A DNA stretch of 64,000 bases from Sipunculus nudus (taxonomy: Eukaryota; Annelida; Sipuncula; Golfingiida; Sipunculidae). The stretch covers positions 15,901,676-15,965,675 of the forward strand of contig CM049311.1 of the NCBI GenBank assembly GCA_026874595.1, read 5' to 3'. Made by a program: the position numbers and the translations under genes. Under the pieces are notes generated by a model. It had not been told where the DNA came from, did no database searches, and was given only the letters and a program-made list of their open reading frames with translations. This document shows positions 13,237 to 25,204 of the stretch, one piece after another. Position 1 is the stretch's first letter, and every line of letters starts with the position of its first letter.

Positions 13237-13345
13237 GACTTGCCATTCCAGTAGAGATTTTGAGCGATCAGGGTATCCAGTTTATCTCACAGTGCATGTA
13301 GTTGTTGTCTCGCTTATTAGGTATCAAGAGGACAAGCTCGAGTAC
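12240..13345 (+). mobile_element. Decayed Ty3/Gypsy pol fragment: linker, H2C2 region, integrase
   Basis: In broken frames the translation follows Gypsy pol order. Near 12535-12640 KPLAVIKEV...LQKCRDSV matches the RNase H-integrase linker. Near 12750-12960 VPKPLR...DVTGFCA matches the zinc-binding H2C2 region, with one Cys position replaced by a stop. Near 13035-13150 IGPMKPVSEQGHQYILTMLD leads into a YPENVALK stretch typical of the integrase core. After a TA microsatellite, SDQGIQFIS and LLSRLLGIK continue the core to about 13330. Multiple stops make it non-functional. No LTR was recognised. Confidence 0.75.
13185..13233. repeat. (AT)n microsatellite inside the integrase relic
   Basis: About 24 AT repeats interrupt the integrase reading between the ALK stretch and the SDQG stretch, where functional elements have ordinary coding sequence. 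Confidence 0.95.
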
Positions 13346-13639
13346 GTATCATCCCATCTGCATTAGACTTGTAAAGAGATTCAATGGTACTCGAATTGTG
13401 CAAAGAATAGCCGAGACCATTTGAGTTATTAAATTGGCGTACGGTTAGAGCATTGACGCATATTTGGAAAATAAAGTACCTATTGGACACCGGCTGACAG
13501 CTGAAATTTCTCTCTGACATACAAAGGCAACCAGGCATGACTTCTCCTAAAAAACCATACCCAAACCCACAAGGAAACCACACTAACTCACATTATGCCA
13601 CGCCTACAGCCACACAACCTGGAACTATTGGTAGAACAA

Positions 13640-14890
13640 CATGAACTTTTCATGAATAATTTTTTAACCATTAAATACATAACATGTTCTTTAGCATCAT
13701 TTTAAGTCACCATTGTTTTAGGAACAATCATATGAATGAAAATGTACAAAAAGCTAATAATAGACTAATGATCCTTTAACGAAAGAAATGGTAAATCACC
13801 CATCATCTAATGTATTGTAGCTACATTAGACCTATATTACAATACGGTTCAAATATATGGAATTCCTGTAGTCAGGAGCCGTCGAAAAAACTCGAGAAAG
13901 TGCAAATAGAGGCTGCAAGAATCATCACTGGGGGTGTAAAACGTACGAGCCACAGCTTATCATACCAATATATATGTCTTGATACTCTACAAGAAAAGGC
14001 TAAACACTCAGCAAACCATTGTGTATTATGTTAACAAATGAAGCTCCAACCTACTTATGGATTCTGATCAACACATACTCAGTTCATTACTCTAATCTGA
14101 GAAGAGAAACAAATCACATAAATTCTGTTCATGCCACCACATCACTATAAAAAAGATTCTTACCTGATACTGTCACTAAGTGCAACCACCCAAATAGTTT
14201 AATTCAAAATAGTAAAAGTGAACAAGCACTTAAAATATGTTTCTTAAAAAACTTGAAACCACCTATGTACTATTTTATTGGGAGAAGAGAATGTCAAATG
14301 AACCATACAAGATTAAAATTGAAATGTAGCAATCTAAATTACAGATTAACACAAAGTCACATCAATGAAAATCCGTCCTGTAGCTGTGGATCCATGATAG
14401 AAGACGCCTGTCATTATTTCCTTGAGTGTGATTTATATAAAAATGGATGACACAAAACTCTTCACAAACTCGAACAAGATATGGACATATCTCCCAACAC
14501 CCAATTTATTCTGTATGGCGACCATAGTAAAGATTACTCATTAAATAGGAAATAATTATTTCGTAGCCACAAAACATTTCGATTGCTCTTAGAATGACTT
14601 TAAAAAAATAATTAAGCACCTGCTTTCTCATAACATCCAACCGGCTACAATACCCTTTCTTCTTCTTCTTTACATTCCATGTGTACCCTTCACATGACCA
14701 AATCTTTTTCCAGGATGGGCATCTTTACTCACTGTTTTCATGTTCATGAAGGACAGAACCATGTTTTATCGGACACATAATTATCATTCCCAATTATCTG
14801 ATCATGGTTACCTATATGTTATGTACAGGAAGAGAGCGACTAATGAGCTTTGCTCATGCCTAATCCAATAAACTTGAATCAAGATGCATG
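13640..14890 (+). mobile_element. 3' end of a non-LTR retrotransposon (Jockey/CR1-like)
   Basis: At 13810-14034 the frame reads YCSYIRPILQYGSNIWNSCS and LEKVQIEAARIITGG, the usual end of the reverse transcriptase region. At 14253-14450 it reads LKLKCSNLNYRLTQSHI followed by CSCG and CHYFLEC, the C-terminal Cys/His cluster of such elements. The two blocks are separated by stops. The 3' edge near 14880 ends in an AATAAACTTGAATC-type tail, typical of these LINEs. It is 5'-truncated and dead. Confidence 0.7.
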
Positions 14891-15329
14891 TTATATTAGT
14901 CAGATATCAATAAAATATTCATCAACATTTCATGTTAACCGTTGGTTGCTTGTTATAACTTGATTGCATTAGTATTAAAAGGTTTATAAAAAACAAATAA
15001 ATATATATAAAAATATGTCTATATGTCTGATAGAAAAAATAACTGTTCATAAATGAATGTTGAAATATAAAAAAAATATGTGAAACATAGTACAAAAATA
15101 TACACAATGTAACCATATTCAATAAATAAATACATATACAGCTGCATGTATTCAAACAACGTGGACGTTGTGTTGTTATTCCACGGGAAGAAACCAGGCC
15201 GTACCTATCACCTACTAAGTATACAACAGGTTAATTGACATATTCTACACTAAGATTCACTTAAACTTTTGTTATTTGAGGTACCAGTGGCTAAATAGGA
15301 TGTATATAAGATACTATTTGTTAGCCCTG
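14891..15329. other. Noncoding stretch between LINE and Gypsy relics
   Basis: Nothing supportable was seen; the sequence is AT-rich. Confidence 0.4.
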
Positions 15330-16226
15330 ATGGGAGACAAAAGATGCGTTTGGTATGGTTAATTCAGTTGGTACCCTTGTTAGAGGGATACGTAAAATGT
15401 TAGATGGCATGGATTGTGTAGACAGTAATACAGATGACTTACTGGTACACACTTACACGTGGAATGATCATGTTTGTGTACTCAGGGGAGCTACTCATTT
15501 GAATGAGGGCGGCTACTTTAACTGCTAGACCCACCAAGTATTTCCAAGGGACTACCGATGTAGACTTCTCAGGTTACCAGAAAGAAGTTAATGGTGTCGG
15601 TCCTCATGTGACAATGATGAAAGATTGATGGAGTAGCTAGAACAAAGGAGGTGATAGGATCGTTACTTTTCTTTGTTGGATAATATAGGAATTACATTCC
15701 TAACTTTCCTAACCGCTCCTTTTACTTATTTGATTAGAATAAACTTAATAATGAAGATGGGATAAGCCTCGAGAGCCTTTTTGGTTAGGACACCTATTCT
15801 TAGGTTAGCTGATCCTAAAAATCCATTTGTATTGCAGATAGAATTTTCAGGTTCTATTTATTGTAAGAATACGACTCTAAGATATTTCCTGTGTCATATA
15901 CTAGCAAGAAAATGTCAGACAGAGAAAGGAAGTACTTAACTATCAAGAAAGAGTGTCTCGCACTACTGTAGGGGCGTAGCCAAGTTTAAATTGTATCTCA
16001 CATTGACTAAATTTGTTGTGCAAACAGATCATCAGCCCCTTACTTACTTGAATTAGGCAAAATTCATCAGCGACAGAGTCATATGAATTGCAATTTGTCT
16101 ATGGAACTTCAAGTTCCACAAATTACCAATTCAGGGCAAAAATTATATAATTCAGTAGACATTCTAAGTCGTGTTATGTAAATGGTTCATAGGCAGATGT
16201 TGTACATTATTGTTAAACAGTAGTTA
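15330..16226 (+). mobile_element. Decayed Ty3/Gypsy pol fragment: RT C-terminal half and RNase H
   Basis: At about 15357-15450 the frame reads VRGIRKMLDGMDCVDSNTDD (RT motif region, with the usual active-site DD) and LVHTYTW. Near 15510-15600 ATLTARPTKYFQ and VDFSGY follow. YRNYIPNF near 15685-15710 is the RT connection. Near 15880-16060 PVSYTSKKMSDRERKYLTIK and QTDHQPLTYLN are RNase H hallmarks. Stops and frameshifts are frequent, and the N-terminal half of RT is missing. The fragment stops where array-type sequence begins. Confidence 0.8.
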
Positions 16227-16738
16227 AAATGGATGCTTGACTTTTCCAAGTGACCGGAAGTTCAGGTTTAATTTATTTCACAATATAACATCTGGTTCTA
16301 TGTTTACATAACTATCGTAGTTGAGTTATTTTAGTATTGTCATTCGGTGATCATTTTATGAAAAGAACTTTTTCATCAGGAATATATCACGGAAGGGGCT
16401 TCCTTGTCATTTATTTTTTTTTCGTGAATTAAAAAAAAATCAAGACATATTAAAAGTCATGAAAGTGTCATCACATTGACCTTGTCTGTTAACCTTGAAT
16501 GTTACATGGAATTTTCAACAAGGATTTTTAGAGTGATACAGTTATAAACTTTAACGTATGTTTCATGCTTTCTCTTATGTCAAACCTCTGTATTTTATTT
16601 TGTTAATAATTCGAGCTATATGCAAGCATTTCAGACATTAAATCATTAATTTGGTATGGTTGTTTGTTTTGAACAAGTAGAAAAATGACATTAAAGATAA
16701 ATGGCAATTCAACTAGGTCAAATGATGAATAATGAACT
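16227..16738. repeat. Left array flank, homologous to the right array flank
   Basis: 16227-16288 matches the sequence just left of every pogo-like element (for example 19818-19880). 16289-16570 has no counterpart inside the array but matches about 61270-61555 to the right of U9, sharing TCATGAAAGTGTCATCAC-like words and the stretch TTTTTAGAGTGATACAGTT. From 16730 (TAATGAAC) the sequence rejoins array-type sequence. Confidence 0.75.
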
Positions 16739-16890
16739 TACGGTTTTATTTACCCTCTGTTGGTCTCTTTTAAAATATGTCAGTTTCAATAGCATTTCAT
16801 CTTTAAATTATCAATGAATAATTACCAAGGAAGACCTGTTTAGGCAATATTTTATTATTCAAGTTAAATTGCACCTTTATCCTTATTCAG

Positions 16891-16929
16891 GGCCGCCAAC
16901 TACTGCCAAGCCTCCTCCGACAACAACCG
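16891..16929 (+). CDS. Exon A in U1, Thr/Pro-rich
   Basis: A 39-nt phase 1-1 exon encoding GPPTTAKPPPTTT. The acceptor is TTATTCAG after a T-rich tract; the donor is CCG|GTAAGC, close to consensus. It is the best-preserved member of the exon A family and probably closest to the ancestral form. Confidence 0.6.
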
Positions 16930-18589
16930 GTAAGCATTTTATATAAAATAGTTAACTATTTTGACCCTCAAGTTTGATTCATACAAGTTTGGGACGATTT
17001 CGTTTCCCGTTTTATGTAAATTTAGGTATTTGTTTTTTGTACTACTTTACACAACGCTAGTTTTCAGTGTTGAATCCGCAAGTAAGAAGAGGTGAGAAGG
17101 GATTTTTTAAAAAATATTCTCTCAAGAAAATATCTGTGATTTGCTTTTATTGCAAGAAATAATTGTAAATTAACAATATCCGATATGCTTTTCGGATAAT
17201 ATCAATTGGGGTCTGTTGCTATTTTTGCTGAGAAGTTAAAAAAAAGTTGGCACAGATTGATTCTCAGTTCAACCATGACCAATGCTACCCAAATGGACTG
17301 TCTTGTGTACTCTTAACTCAGTAATGGTCTCTCTTAAATTACGTGAATGTAAGAATTGGACAGTTCCATAGAATTGTGTTTATGTTAAACTCAAAAGTCT
17401 TAAAAACACAATTACCTCACCTGATAATATTTGGCAAACCATCATTGAAACATTATTGCACGTTTATTCTCTTTAAATAAAGCTCCCTTTAGATTTATAC
17501 AATTTAGACCATTTAGTCTTCCGGCTTCAGTAAATGTGGGTAGTTTTATTTATAAATTCTTTACCAATCTAGCTGATAGTGCTACATGTTTATTTTTCTT
17601 TTCAAGAGATTTTAATTATTGGATATCAAATTTGTTCCCTAGATTCTCGAATTAACATGTATTTATGTCAATGGAACTTTCTTGCAAAAATTGAAATTTT
17701 AAAAACTTATGAACGGACCATTTGCTCAGATGTTTTCAAGGCCAAATAAAACTGGTTCGTCCCGATACGATTCTAAAGCGGTATAAGGACTAACAGGTGA
17801 ATTCAAGATTCCATGACTACATTATTTCCCCTAGATTTTTTATAAATATTAACTTTTTCAAGTTAATAAAGGTCAATGCTCTTACCTGATAGTTCATTTA
17901 TCGTTAGACATGCAGGTAAAACTTGCTAATGGGAATAAATTATAATTAATTTTATCAAAGTCAACTAAACAACAATTAGTAATATTCTCACATTTTTCAA
18001 CATGTGCTCCACAGTAAGAAATATCTTTGCTCTGATCATAAAGCTGTTGGGATGAAATTTGTAGAGCAATCAAGATGGAAGAGAACTGTATAATGGGCAA
18101 TAGGCAATTTTAATTGTCCTTATACTTAGGGAGAGTCCAGAAATGTGTCTTAAACATGTTATCAAGTAGTAACAAGCAAAGTAAATTTTCAAAAAATCCA
18201 AGATTTATTTATCATACATGCTTTAAAGTATTGAGAAATTAAAGCTTTAATATAAATCATCACATTTATTTGACTGATTACAGGGAAATTATCACACCTG
18301 TAGCTAAATTATAATATAGCATGATTTTGGTTTTTTTTTATTATAAATTTTGCATGCCGAGAGGTACTATTTTTTGTAATGTAGTACTTTTTTGAGTGTG
18401 TGATCCCATCGAAAACGGGAATCGTTGGTTTTGTTCAACTGCCTTAATCAATCAGAATGGTTAACTTTTGTGTGTTCGAAGGCATGGTTTTACACGTGTT
18501 ATACCTGCTAGAGTACATTTTGGGTGTCTGGGGAGATTTAGCTGGGCTTGTCTTGATTTAAAGCAAGAACTTTCTATAATTTTCTAAAC

Positions 18590-18691
18590 ATGTTACGATT
18601 AATGAAAGCTGAGGGACTACCTGACGGATGGCCCGATGAAAGTATGACAGAATTAGACCTGTTTCAGCATATCGACATGATAAAAAATTAG
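18590..18691 (+). other. Conserved small open frame in array units
   Basis: A 33-codon frame starting MLRLMKAEGLPDGWPDESM. In U2-U6 the same place carries a 38-codon version. U9 (about 60515-60595) keeps the register without indels until near its end. Units U7 and U8 lost it in a 1-kb deletion. No domain or splice sites were recognised. It is more likely an old fragment than a gene, but the lack of frame-breaking indels is noted. Confidence 0.2.
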
Positions 18692-19880
18692 CTGACATAA
18701 AATAAAAAGCCTATCCTTATACATACGATACAATTAATTATTAAATAGCATGGGGTTTGTCAGTTTTTCAGTCTATAACAGGCACTTTACAAAATGGAAA
18801 TTCACCCATATTTGTTTATGTAAATTTTCCGACCAAACATGAAACGAGATATTTTAATCATTAATTTTTTTTTTTTTGATAACCAGGTGTCACTTTTCAT
18901 TCCTCCCTCTTCATATAATCATCTGTTTTCCTCTATATGTGTTCTCTAATGTATTGGCTAGGACCTTAAAAAGATTATCCCGTAAAGGATAGCTAGCTGT
19001 TTGGTTTGCTAGAAAAGGGTACCTCTATTCCCTGTTAATTGTCTTCAAAGGCTAATTCAGCAACTTGGCAATAATTCTGATTTTACCTTTCCTTGAATCC
19101 AAGTTATCTTATATTGTGCACTTTTTATGAATATGTGATCGCTTGGTTAGTTGTGAGAATTTCTGACGGTTTGCTAGGTGGAAGGATAACAAAAGCAAAT
19201 ATAGTCTCTGCATTTCTCAGCATGGTTGAAGGTCAGCTGACACAAACATAAGATCCTATCCGATTATACGATTCCATTTGGTAATGGTTAGCTTTGGCGA
19301 TTACTCCGGCGTCCGTCGTTATTCCATCACCGTAAAAATAAGATTTTTGTAAATTTCTTTTAGCCCCTATAAAAGTTAATAATGAAATCCTTACGTTTTC
19401 ATTGAAACCTGTTTTCCCTTTTCATGACTCCCTCGTCATGTATTTCTCTGCTTTTATGATACAGGTTCTCCAATATATTAGCTTGTAGATTGTGAAATTG
19501 ACCCAAAAGGGGTTTGCTAGTTTGCTAGTATAGAGGTACACAGCAGGAGGGGAGGCCTCCTCAATTTCCTGTCAGTTGTAAACAAGGACTAAGTAAGCAA
19601 CTTGACACTAATTCTGATTTAACCTTCCCTTGAGCCCATGTTTTCTTATATTGTGAATAATCAATTCTAACAAATATGAAAGCACGTCAAAAGTTCCAGG
19701 TGAGATTACAAAAAATTTTTTACACAAACAGGTACTCATTCAAACGTAGTAAAATTTATTATGCCAAAATAAACTTAAAACAAATTTTAGCTATTTGGAA
19801 TGCAAAATGATCTTATTAAAACGGATGCTTGACTTTTCCAAGTGACCGGAAGTTCAGGTTTCATTTATTTAACAATATAA

Positions 19881-21166
19881 CCTTCTAATCTCTTCCATTC
19901 GCCCACCTTGAGTCCGAGTGAATTTTTGGCGGTAAGCAAGGGTGGCGGTTGTTCAGGGGTCCAAATAGGATGGGAAGGGTAGCATAAATCGGGCCATGCA
20001 TTTGTTATGCTCATCTTTAACTAGCTACATTAAAAAAAAATTAAAACTGTGTACAAATTGTATTTATTTATTCACAATGAAATAACAAAATTACAAATAA
20101 AAACAGAAAAATAGTGTTCACAATTTATTTACATATATATACATGTATTACATATCCGGTAAAAATATAAAATTCTCCATTGTCATCCTTGTGCCGTTTC
20201 ACTTTCATCCGAGTATGCCCCCAAAGAATTCCGTAATGGAGCACTGTTTGCCACCTGGTGACAGGAGAGCTATTATTCTTTGGTCCACATTGTCTATACG
20301 TCAATATCGGACTGTTCGCTGTAGTTGGAGCTCTCGAAATTTGCAAGACGGTCTTTATGGCCTTGCGGACTTCGGCGGATGTGGGCGGAGGGGGTGGGGG
20401 GTGGGGGGGGGGGGGGGGGGGTGGGGGGTGGAGGTATTTCTTTAGGGGAACAGGTTGGACTTGCTCTACCATCGCTGCCTGTCACTGTTTCCGTGATATA
20501 CTGATCACTCAAAGGCTGTGCCGTTCCGATGTTCTGTTCGGTATGCGATACTGTTTGCTTCTTGACCGTCTTGCCGATCTTTCCATTTGGCTTGACACTC
20601 CTGGATATAACGCCAGTGTGTTCCCAACAGTTGCCGATGATGGTGCTGCATATGGAATCCCAGGCACGCTCCGTCCAGCAAACTGCGTCATTAAGGGCAA
20701 TCAAGTCTTTTAGCCCCCGTGTTACCAAACATTACTCAAAATTACTCGTGTGGTTGACCTTATTAAATGACACTTTACCAAACAACTCTAGGTGTGAAAT
20801 CAACACTGGTCACTCGGCTGTTGACAGCTGTCCCCAAACAACTCAAGGATGTTAAGTCATTGATTAATTAGTGGCACCGGGTACCTGATCCATAAGTAGT
20901 GAAGCGTGACATGTTGTAAACACAGACGCGGCAGGTCTGCTCAGCCCCAGCGATAACACACCGGCTTCAGTAATATTCCCAACTTGTCTTAAGTTGGAAT
21001 CAGGAAGTTGGCGTATGATTGGGATAAAAACCTTCTTGCGGATGGCTGATACTGAGGTTGGCAAATGAATGAGGCAAATAAGTAGTAAGTAAAACAGGAC
21101 TTTGTCATTTGTTGGAGGTAGGCGAGGTTGGCGAATGGAAAAGGGTGAATGAAAGAGGCGAGACTG
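19881..21166 (-). mobile_element. Pogo-like DNA transposon remnant, copy 1
   Basis: Terminal inverted repeats face each other. The left end (19881) is a mutated form of CAGTCTAATCTCTTCCATTC; the right end read in reverse is CAGTCTCGCCTCTTTCATTC, next to TA. The reverse-strand frame at 20294-20728 reads LKDLIALNDAVCWTERAWDS then IIGNCWEHTG, which resembles the C-terminal segment of pogo/Tigger transposases. A Pro-rich tail caused by a G-run follows. No catalytic DDE region is present, so it is an internally deleted remnant. It is the longest copy because of the G-run. Confidence 0.6.
20384..20434. repeat. G-rich tract inside pogo-like copy 1
   Basis: An almost pure G run on the + strand, with G-quadruplex potential. 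Its length differs greatly between copies: long here, short in copies 3-7, and about 15-20 G in copies 2 and 8. It creates poly-Pro and poly-Gly artefact frames. Confidence 0.85.
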
Positions 21167-21336
21167 TAATGAACTGTGTCTTACGGTTTTATTAACCCGC
21201 TGCTGGTCTCTGTTAAAATATATCAGTGTAAATAGCATTTTTTCTTTAAATTATCAAGGAATAATTACCAAGGAAGACATTTTTTGGCAATTTTTATTAT
21301 TTAAAGGGATACAATTACACCTTTATTCTCATTCAG

Positions 21337-21372
21337 AGCGGCCAACCACTGCCGCGCCTCCTCCGACAACTG
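21337..21372 (+). pseudogene. Exon A copy in U2, weak donor
   Basis: Acceptor ATTCAG is kept. The exon is 36 nt (one codon shorter than in U1) and would encode ERPTTAAPPPTT. The donor is CTG|GTTAGC, with T at intron position +3, which is disfavoured. Probably skipped; skipping does not change frame. Confidence 0.45.
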
Positions 21373-22881
21373 GTTAGCATTTTACATAAAACATTTAACT
21401 AATTTGACTCTCAAGATTGATTCCTGTTTTTTGTTAATTTAGGTATTTGTATTTTGTAATACTTTACACAACGCTAGTTTTCAGTGTTGTATCCGCAAGT
21501 AAGAAGAGGTGAAAAGGGATTTTTCAAGATATTCTCTCAAGAAAATATCTGTTATTTGCATTTTTTTGCAAGAAATAATTGTAAATTAACAATATCCGAT
21601 ATGCTTTTCGGTTATATCAATTGGATACTGTTGCTATTTTCACTCGGAATTTAAAGGAAAAGGTGTCACAGATTGATTCTCAGTTGAACCACGACCAATG
21701 CTACCCAAATGGACTATGTCTTGTGTCGTCTTCACTCAGTAATGGTCTCTCTCTAATTACATGAATGTAAGAACTAGACAGTTCCACAGAATTATGTATA
21801 TGTTTATCTAAAAAAAAATTACAACACCTAATAATTTTTGGCAAACCATCATTGAAACATTATTGCACGTTTATTCTCTTAAATAAACCTCCTTTTAGAT
21901 TTATACAATTTTGAGACCATTTGTATTTCCGGCTTCAGTAATTGTGGGTAGTTTTATTTACAAATGCTTTACCAATCCAGATGATAGTGTTACATATTTA
22001 CTTTCTTTTTAAGAGATTTAACCTATTGGATATCTTTAATTTGTTCCCTGGATTCTCGAATTTACATGTATTAATGTCAATGCAACTTTCTTGCAAAAAT
22101 TGAAATATTTAAAACTTATGAACGGATCATTTTCTCAGATGTTTTCAAGGCTAAATAAACCTATTTCGTCACAATACTATGGTAAAGCGGTATAAGCACT
22201 AACAGGTGAATATTATTTTTAAAGATGAATAATTGAAGTGCTGGGATATTACTTTTAGACGTGACAATTTGTACAAAAATTTAGTTTTTTTATACATGGT
22301 TGGATTTATATTATCCGTAAGCAGCCAAGACAACTAAATCAGAAAGCATCAGTGCTCTTACCGTATCCCCTGCAACGACCTGAGAGCAGGATACATTGAT
22401 TAAGACATTGTTCAGAATTCTCTGATTACGCCAGTTGTGTAGTTAACACTTGGTTGAAAAGGTCTTTCCTGTTTTTTACGGATTTTGTTATTTAATATCA
22501 AAAGGGAAGATCATTTATACGTTTATCGTATTGTTTCTTCCAAACTTCATTACAATATTATAAAAGGTTTTCTACAATGGCACGATGGAGAACGACAGAA
22601 TCAGCCGTTTCTACAACTAAAATTCCAAAAACAATCGTGAAATAAAATGTTTGTGTTTCCAAGGAAACTCTTCAAGTCTATCATAATTCTTTTTCAGAAA
22701 TCAACCCCTTCCAAATTTATCTATTTCTTGATCAAATTTTGGCCTGGTTGCTTGATACATTTATTGAGAATTTTCGTTTTTTTCTGGAACGAAAAGAGAA
22801 AACGAATTAGAAATACTATTGCTATAACTGATTATCAGCAATTTGTTTAATTAAACATTACTTTGTGCATTTATTCTACAG

Positions 22882-22941
22882 GGACCCAAATGACCAAACC
22901 GACCACTATCGTGGCTCAGTCCACCACTCCAGCAACAACAG
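22882..22941 (+). CDS. Exon B in U2, Thr-rich mucin-like
   Basis: A 60-nt phase 1-1 exon encoding GTQMTKPTTIVAQSTTPATT. The acceptor is TTTATTCTACAG; the donor is ACAG|GTATGC. Nine of its 20 residues are Thr or Ser and two are Pro, which suits O-glycosylation. Seven near-identical copies recur, one per unit U2-U8, with two diverged copies in U9. Confidence 0.65.
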
Positions 22942-25204
22942 GTATGCAGAATACATGTCGTATCGAGCTCAAATTAATCACACTCTGTTTCATGTTTGTT
23001 ACAGACATATATGCTGGAATGATTATAAAAGAAACAAATATGGTTCTTTACGATTAAGTCGATTGGTCTGTTGTCCTTCCCTTTTATATTTATAAACAAA
23101 GAACTGAAACCATTTATGATTTAGAATCTTATAACCTGATTAATTCTAGATTCCATGACTACATTATTTCCCTTAGATTTTTTATAATTTTTAACTTTTC
23201 CTAGTTAATAAAGGTCAATGCTCTTACCTGATAGTTCATTTATCGTTAGACATGCAAGTAAAACTTGCTAATGGGAATAAATTATAATTAATATTATCAA
23301 AGTCAACTTAATAATATTTGGTAATTTTCTCAGATTTTTCAACATGTGCTCCAAAGTTAGAAATATCTTTGCTCTGAACAGAGAGCTGTTGGGATGAAGT
23401 TTGTAGAGCAATCACGATGGAAGAAGGACTGTATAATAGGCAATAGGCAATGTCCTTTTGTTAGGTACAGTCCAGAAATGTGTCTTAAACATGTTATCAT
23501 ATGGAACAAGCATGGTAAATTAAAAAAAATCCAAGATTTATTTATCATACATGCTTTAAAGTATTGAGAAATTAAAGCTTTAATATAAATCATCAAATTT
23601 AATTAACTGATTACAGCGAAATTATCACACCTGTAGCGACATTATAATATAACATGTTTTGGGGTATTTTTTATTATATATTTTGTATGCCGAGAGGTAC
23701 TACTTTTGTAATGAAGTACATTTTTGAGTGTGAGATCTCATGGTAAACGGGAATCGTTGGTTTTGTTCAACTGCCTTTATCAATCAGAATGGTTAAATTT
23801 TGTGTGTTCGAAGGCATTGTTTTACACGTGTTATACATGCTAGAGTACATTTTTCGTGTCTGGGGAGATTTAGTTGGGCTTGTCTTGATTTAAAGCAAGA
23901 ACTTTCTATATCTTGTTAAACATGTTACGATTAATGCAAGCTGAGGGAACTCCTGACGGATTGCCCGATGGAGTTATGACCAAATTAGACCTGTTTCAGC
24001 ATATCGGCATGATAAAAAAATCAGCTGACATAAAATAAAAAGCCCATCCTTATACATACGATACAATTAATTAATAAATAGCTTTAGGGTTTTATAGTTT
24101 TTCAGTCTATTAACAGGCACTTGAAAAAAATGGAAATTCACCCTATTTGTTTTTGTAAATTTTCCGAGCAAACATGAAACGAGATATTTTAATCCTTGAA
24201 TTTTTTATTGATAACCAGTTGTCACCTTTCATTCCTCCCTCTTCATCAAATCATCTGTTTTCCTCTATATCTGTTCTCTAATGTATTGGATAGGACCTCT
24301 AAAAGATTATCCGGTAAAGGCTAGCTAGCTGTTTGGTTTGCTAGAAAAAATGGTACCTCTATTCCCTGTTAATTGTCTTCAAAGGCTAATTCAGCAACTT
24401 GGCAATGGTTCTGATTTTACCTTCCCTTGAATCCAAGTTATCTTATAATGTGAATTTTTTTATGAATATGTGATCGCTTGGTTAGTTGTGAGAATTTCTG
24501 ACGGTTTGCTAGGTGGAAGGATAACAAAAGCAAATATAGTCTCTGCATATCTCAGCATGGTTGAAGGTCAGCTGACACAAAAATAAGATCCTATCCGATT
24601 ATACGATTCCATTTGGCAATGATTGGCTTTGGCGATGAAACCGGCGTCTGTCGTTATTCCATCACCGTAAAAATAAGATTTTTGTAAATTTCTTTAAACC
24701 CCTATACAATCCTTAAGTTTTCATTGAAACCTGTTGTCACTTTTCATGACACCCTCGTCATGTATTTCCCTGCTTTTATGATATAGGTTCTCCAATATGT
24801 TAGCTTGTACATTGTGAAATTGACCCAAGAGGGCCAGCTAGCTGTTAAGTTTGCTAGTATAGAGGTAAACAGCAGGAGGTCTCCTCAATTTCCTGTCAGT
24901 TGTATGCAAGGACTAAGCAAGCAACTTGGCACTTATTCTGATTTAACCTTCCCTTGAGCCCATGTTTTCTTATATTGTGAATAATCAATTCTAACAAATA
25001 TGAAAGCACGTTAAAAGTTCCAGGTGTGATTACAAAAAAAAAAATTATACAAACAAGTACTCAATCAAACGTAGTAAAATTTATTATGCCTAAATAAACT
25101 AAAAACAATTTTAGCTATTTGGAATGCAAAATGATCTTATTAAAACGGATGCCTGACTTTTCTAAGTGACCGGAAGTTCAGGTTTCATTTATTCAACAAT
25201 ATAA

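Larger units (their letters stand above)
16739..21166. repeat. Tandem unit U1 (diverged left edge unit)
   Basis: About 4.43 kb. It contains exon A with an intact donor and a pogo-like element at its right end. It lacks the exon B segment: at about 17801 the sequence jumps from the counterpart of 22211 to the counterpart of 23147, so roughly 0.94 kb is missing relative to U2. Confidence 0.8.

Noticed and set aside
20384-20434. Poly-Pro protein on the reverse strand
   Set aside because: Caused by a G-run of unstable length inside a transposon remnant.
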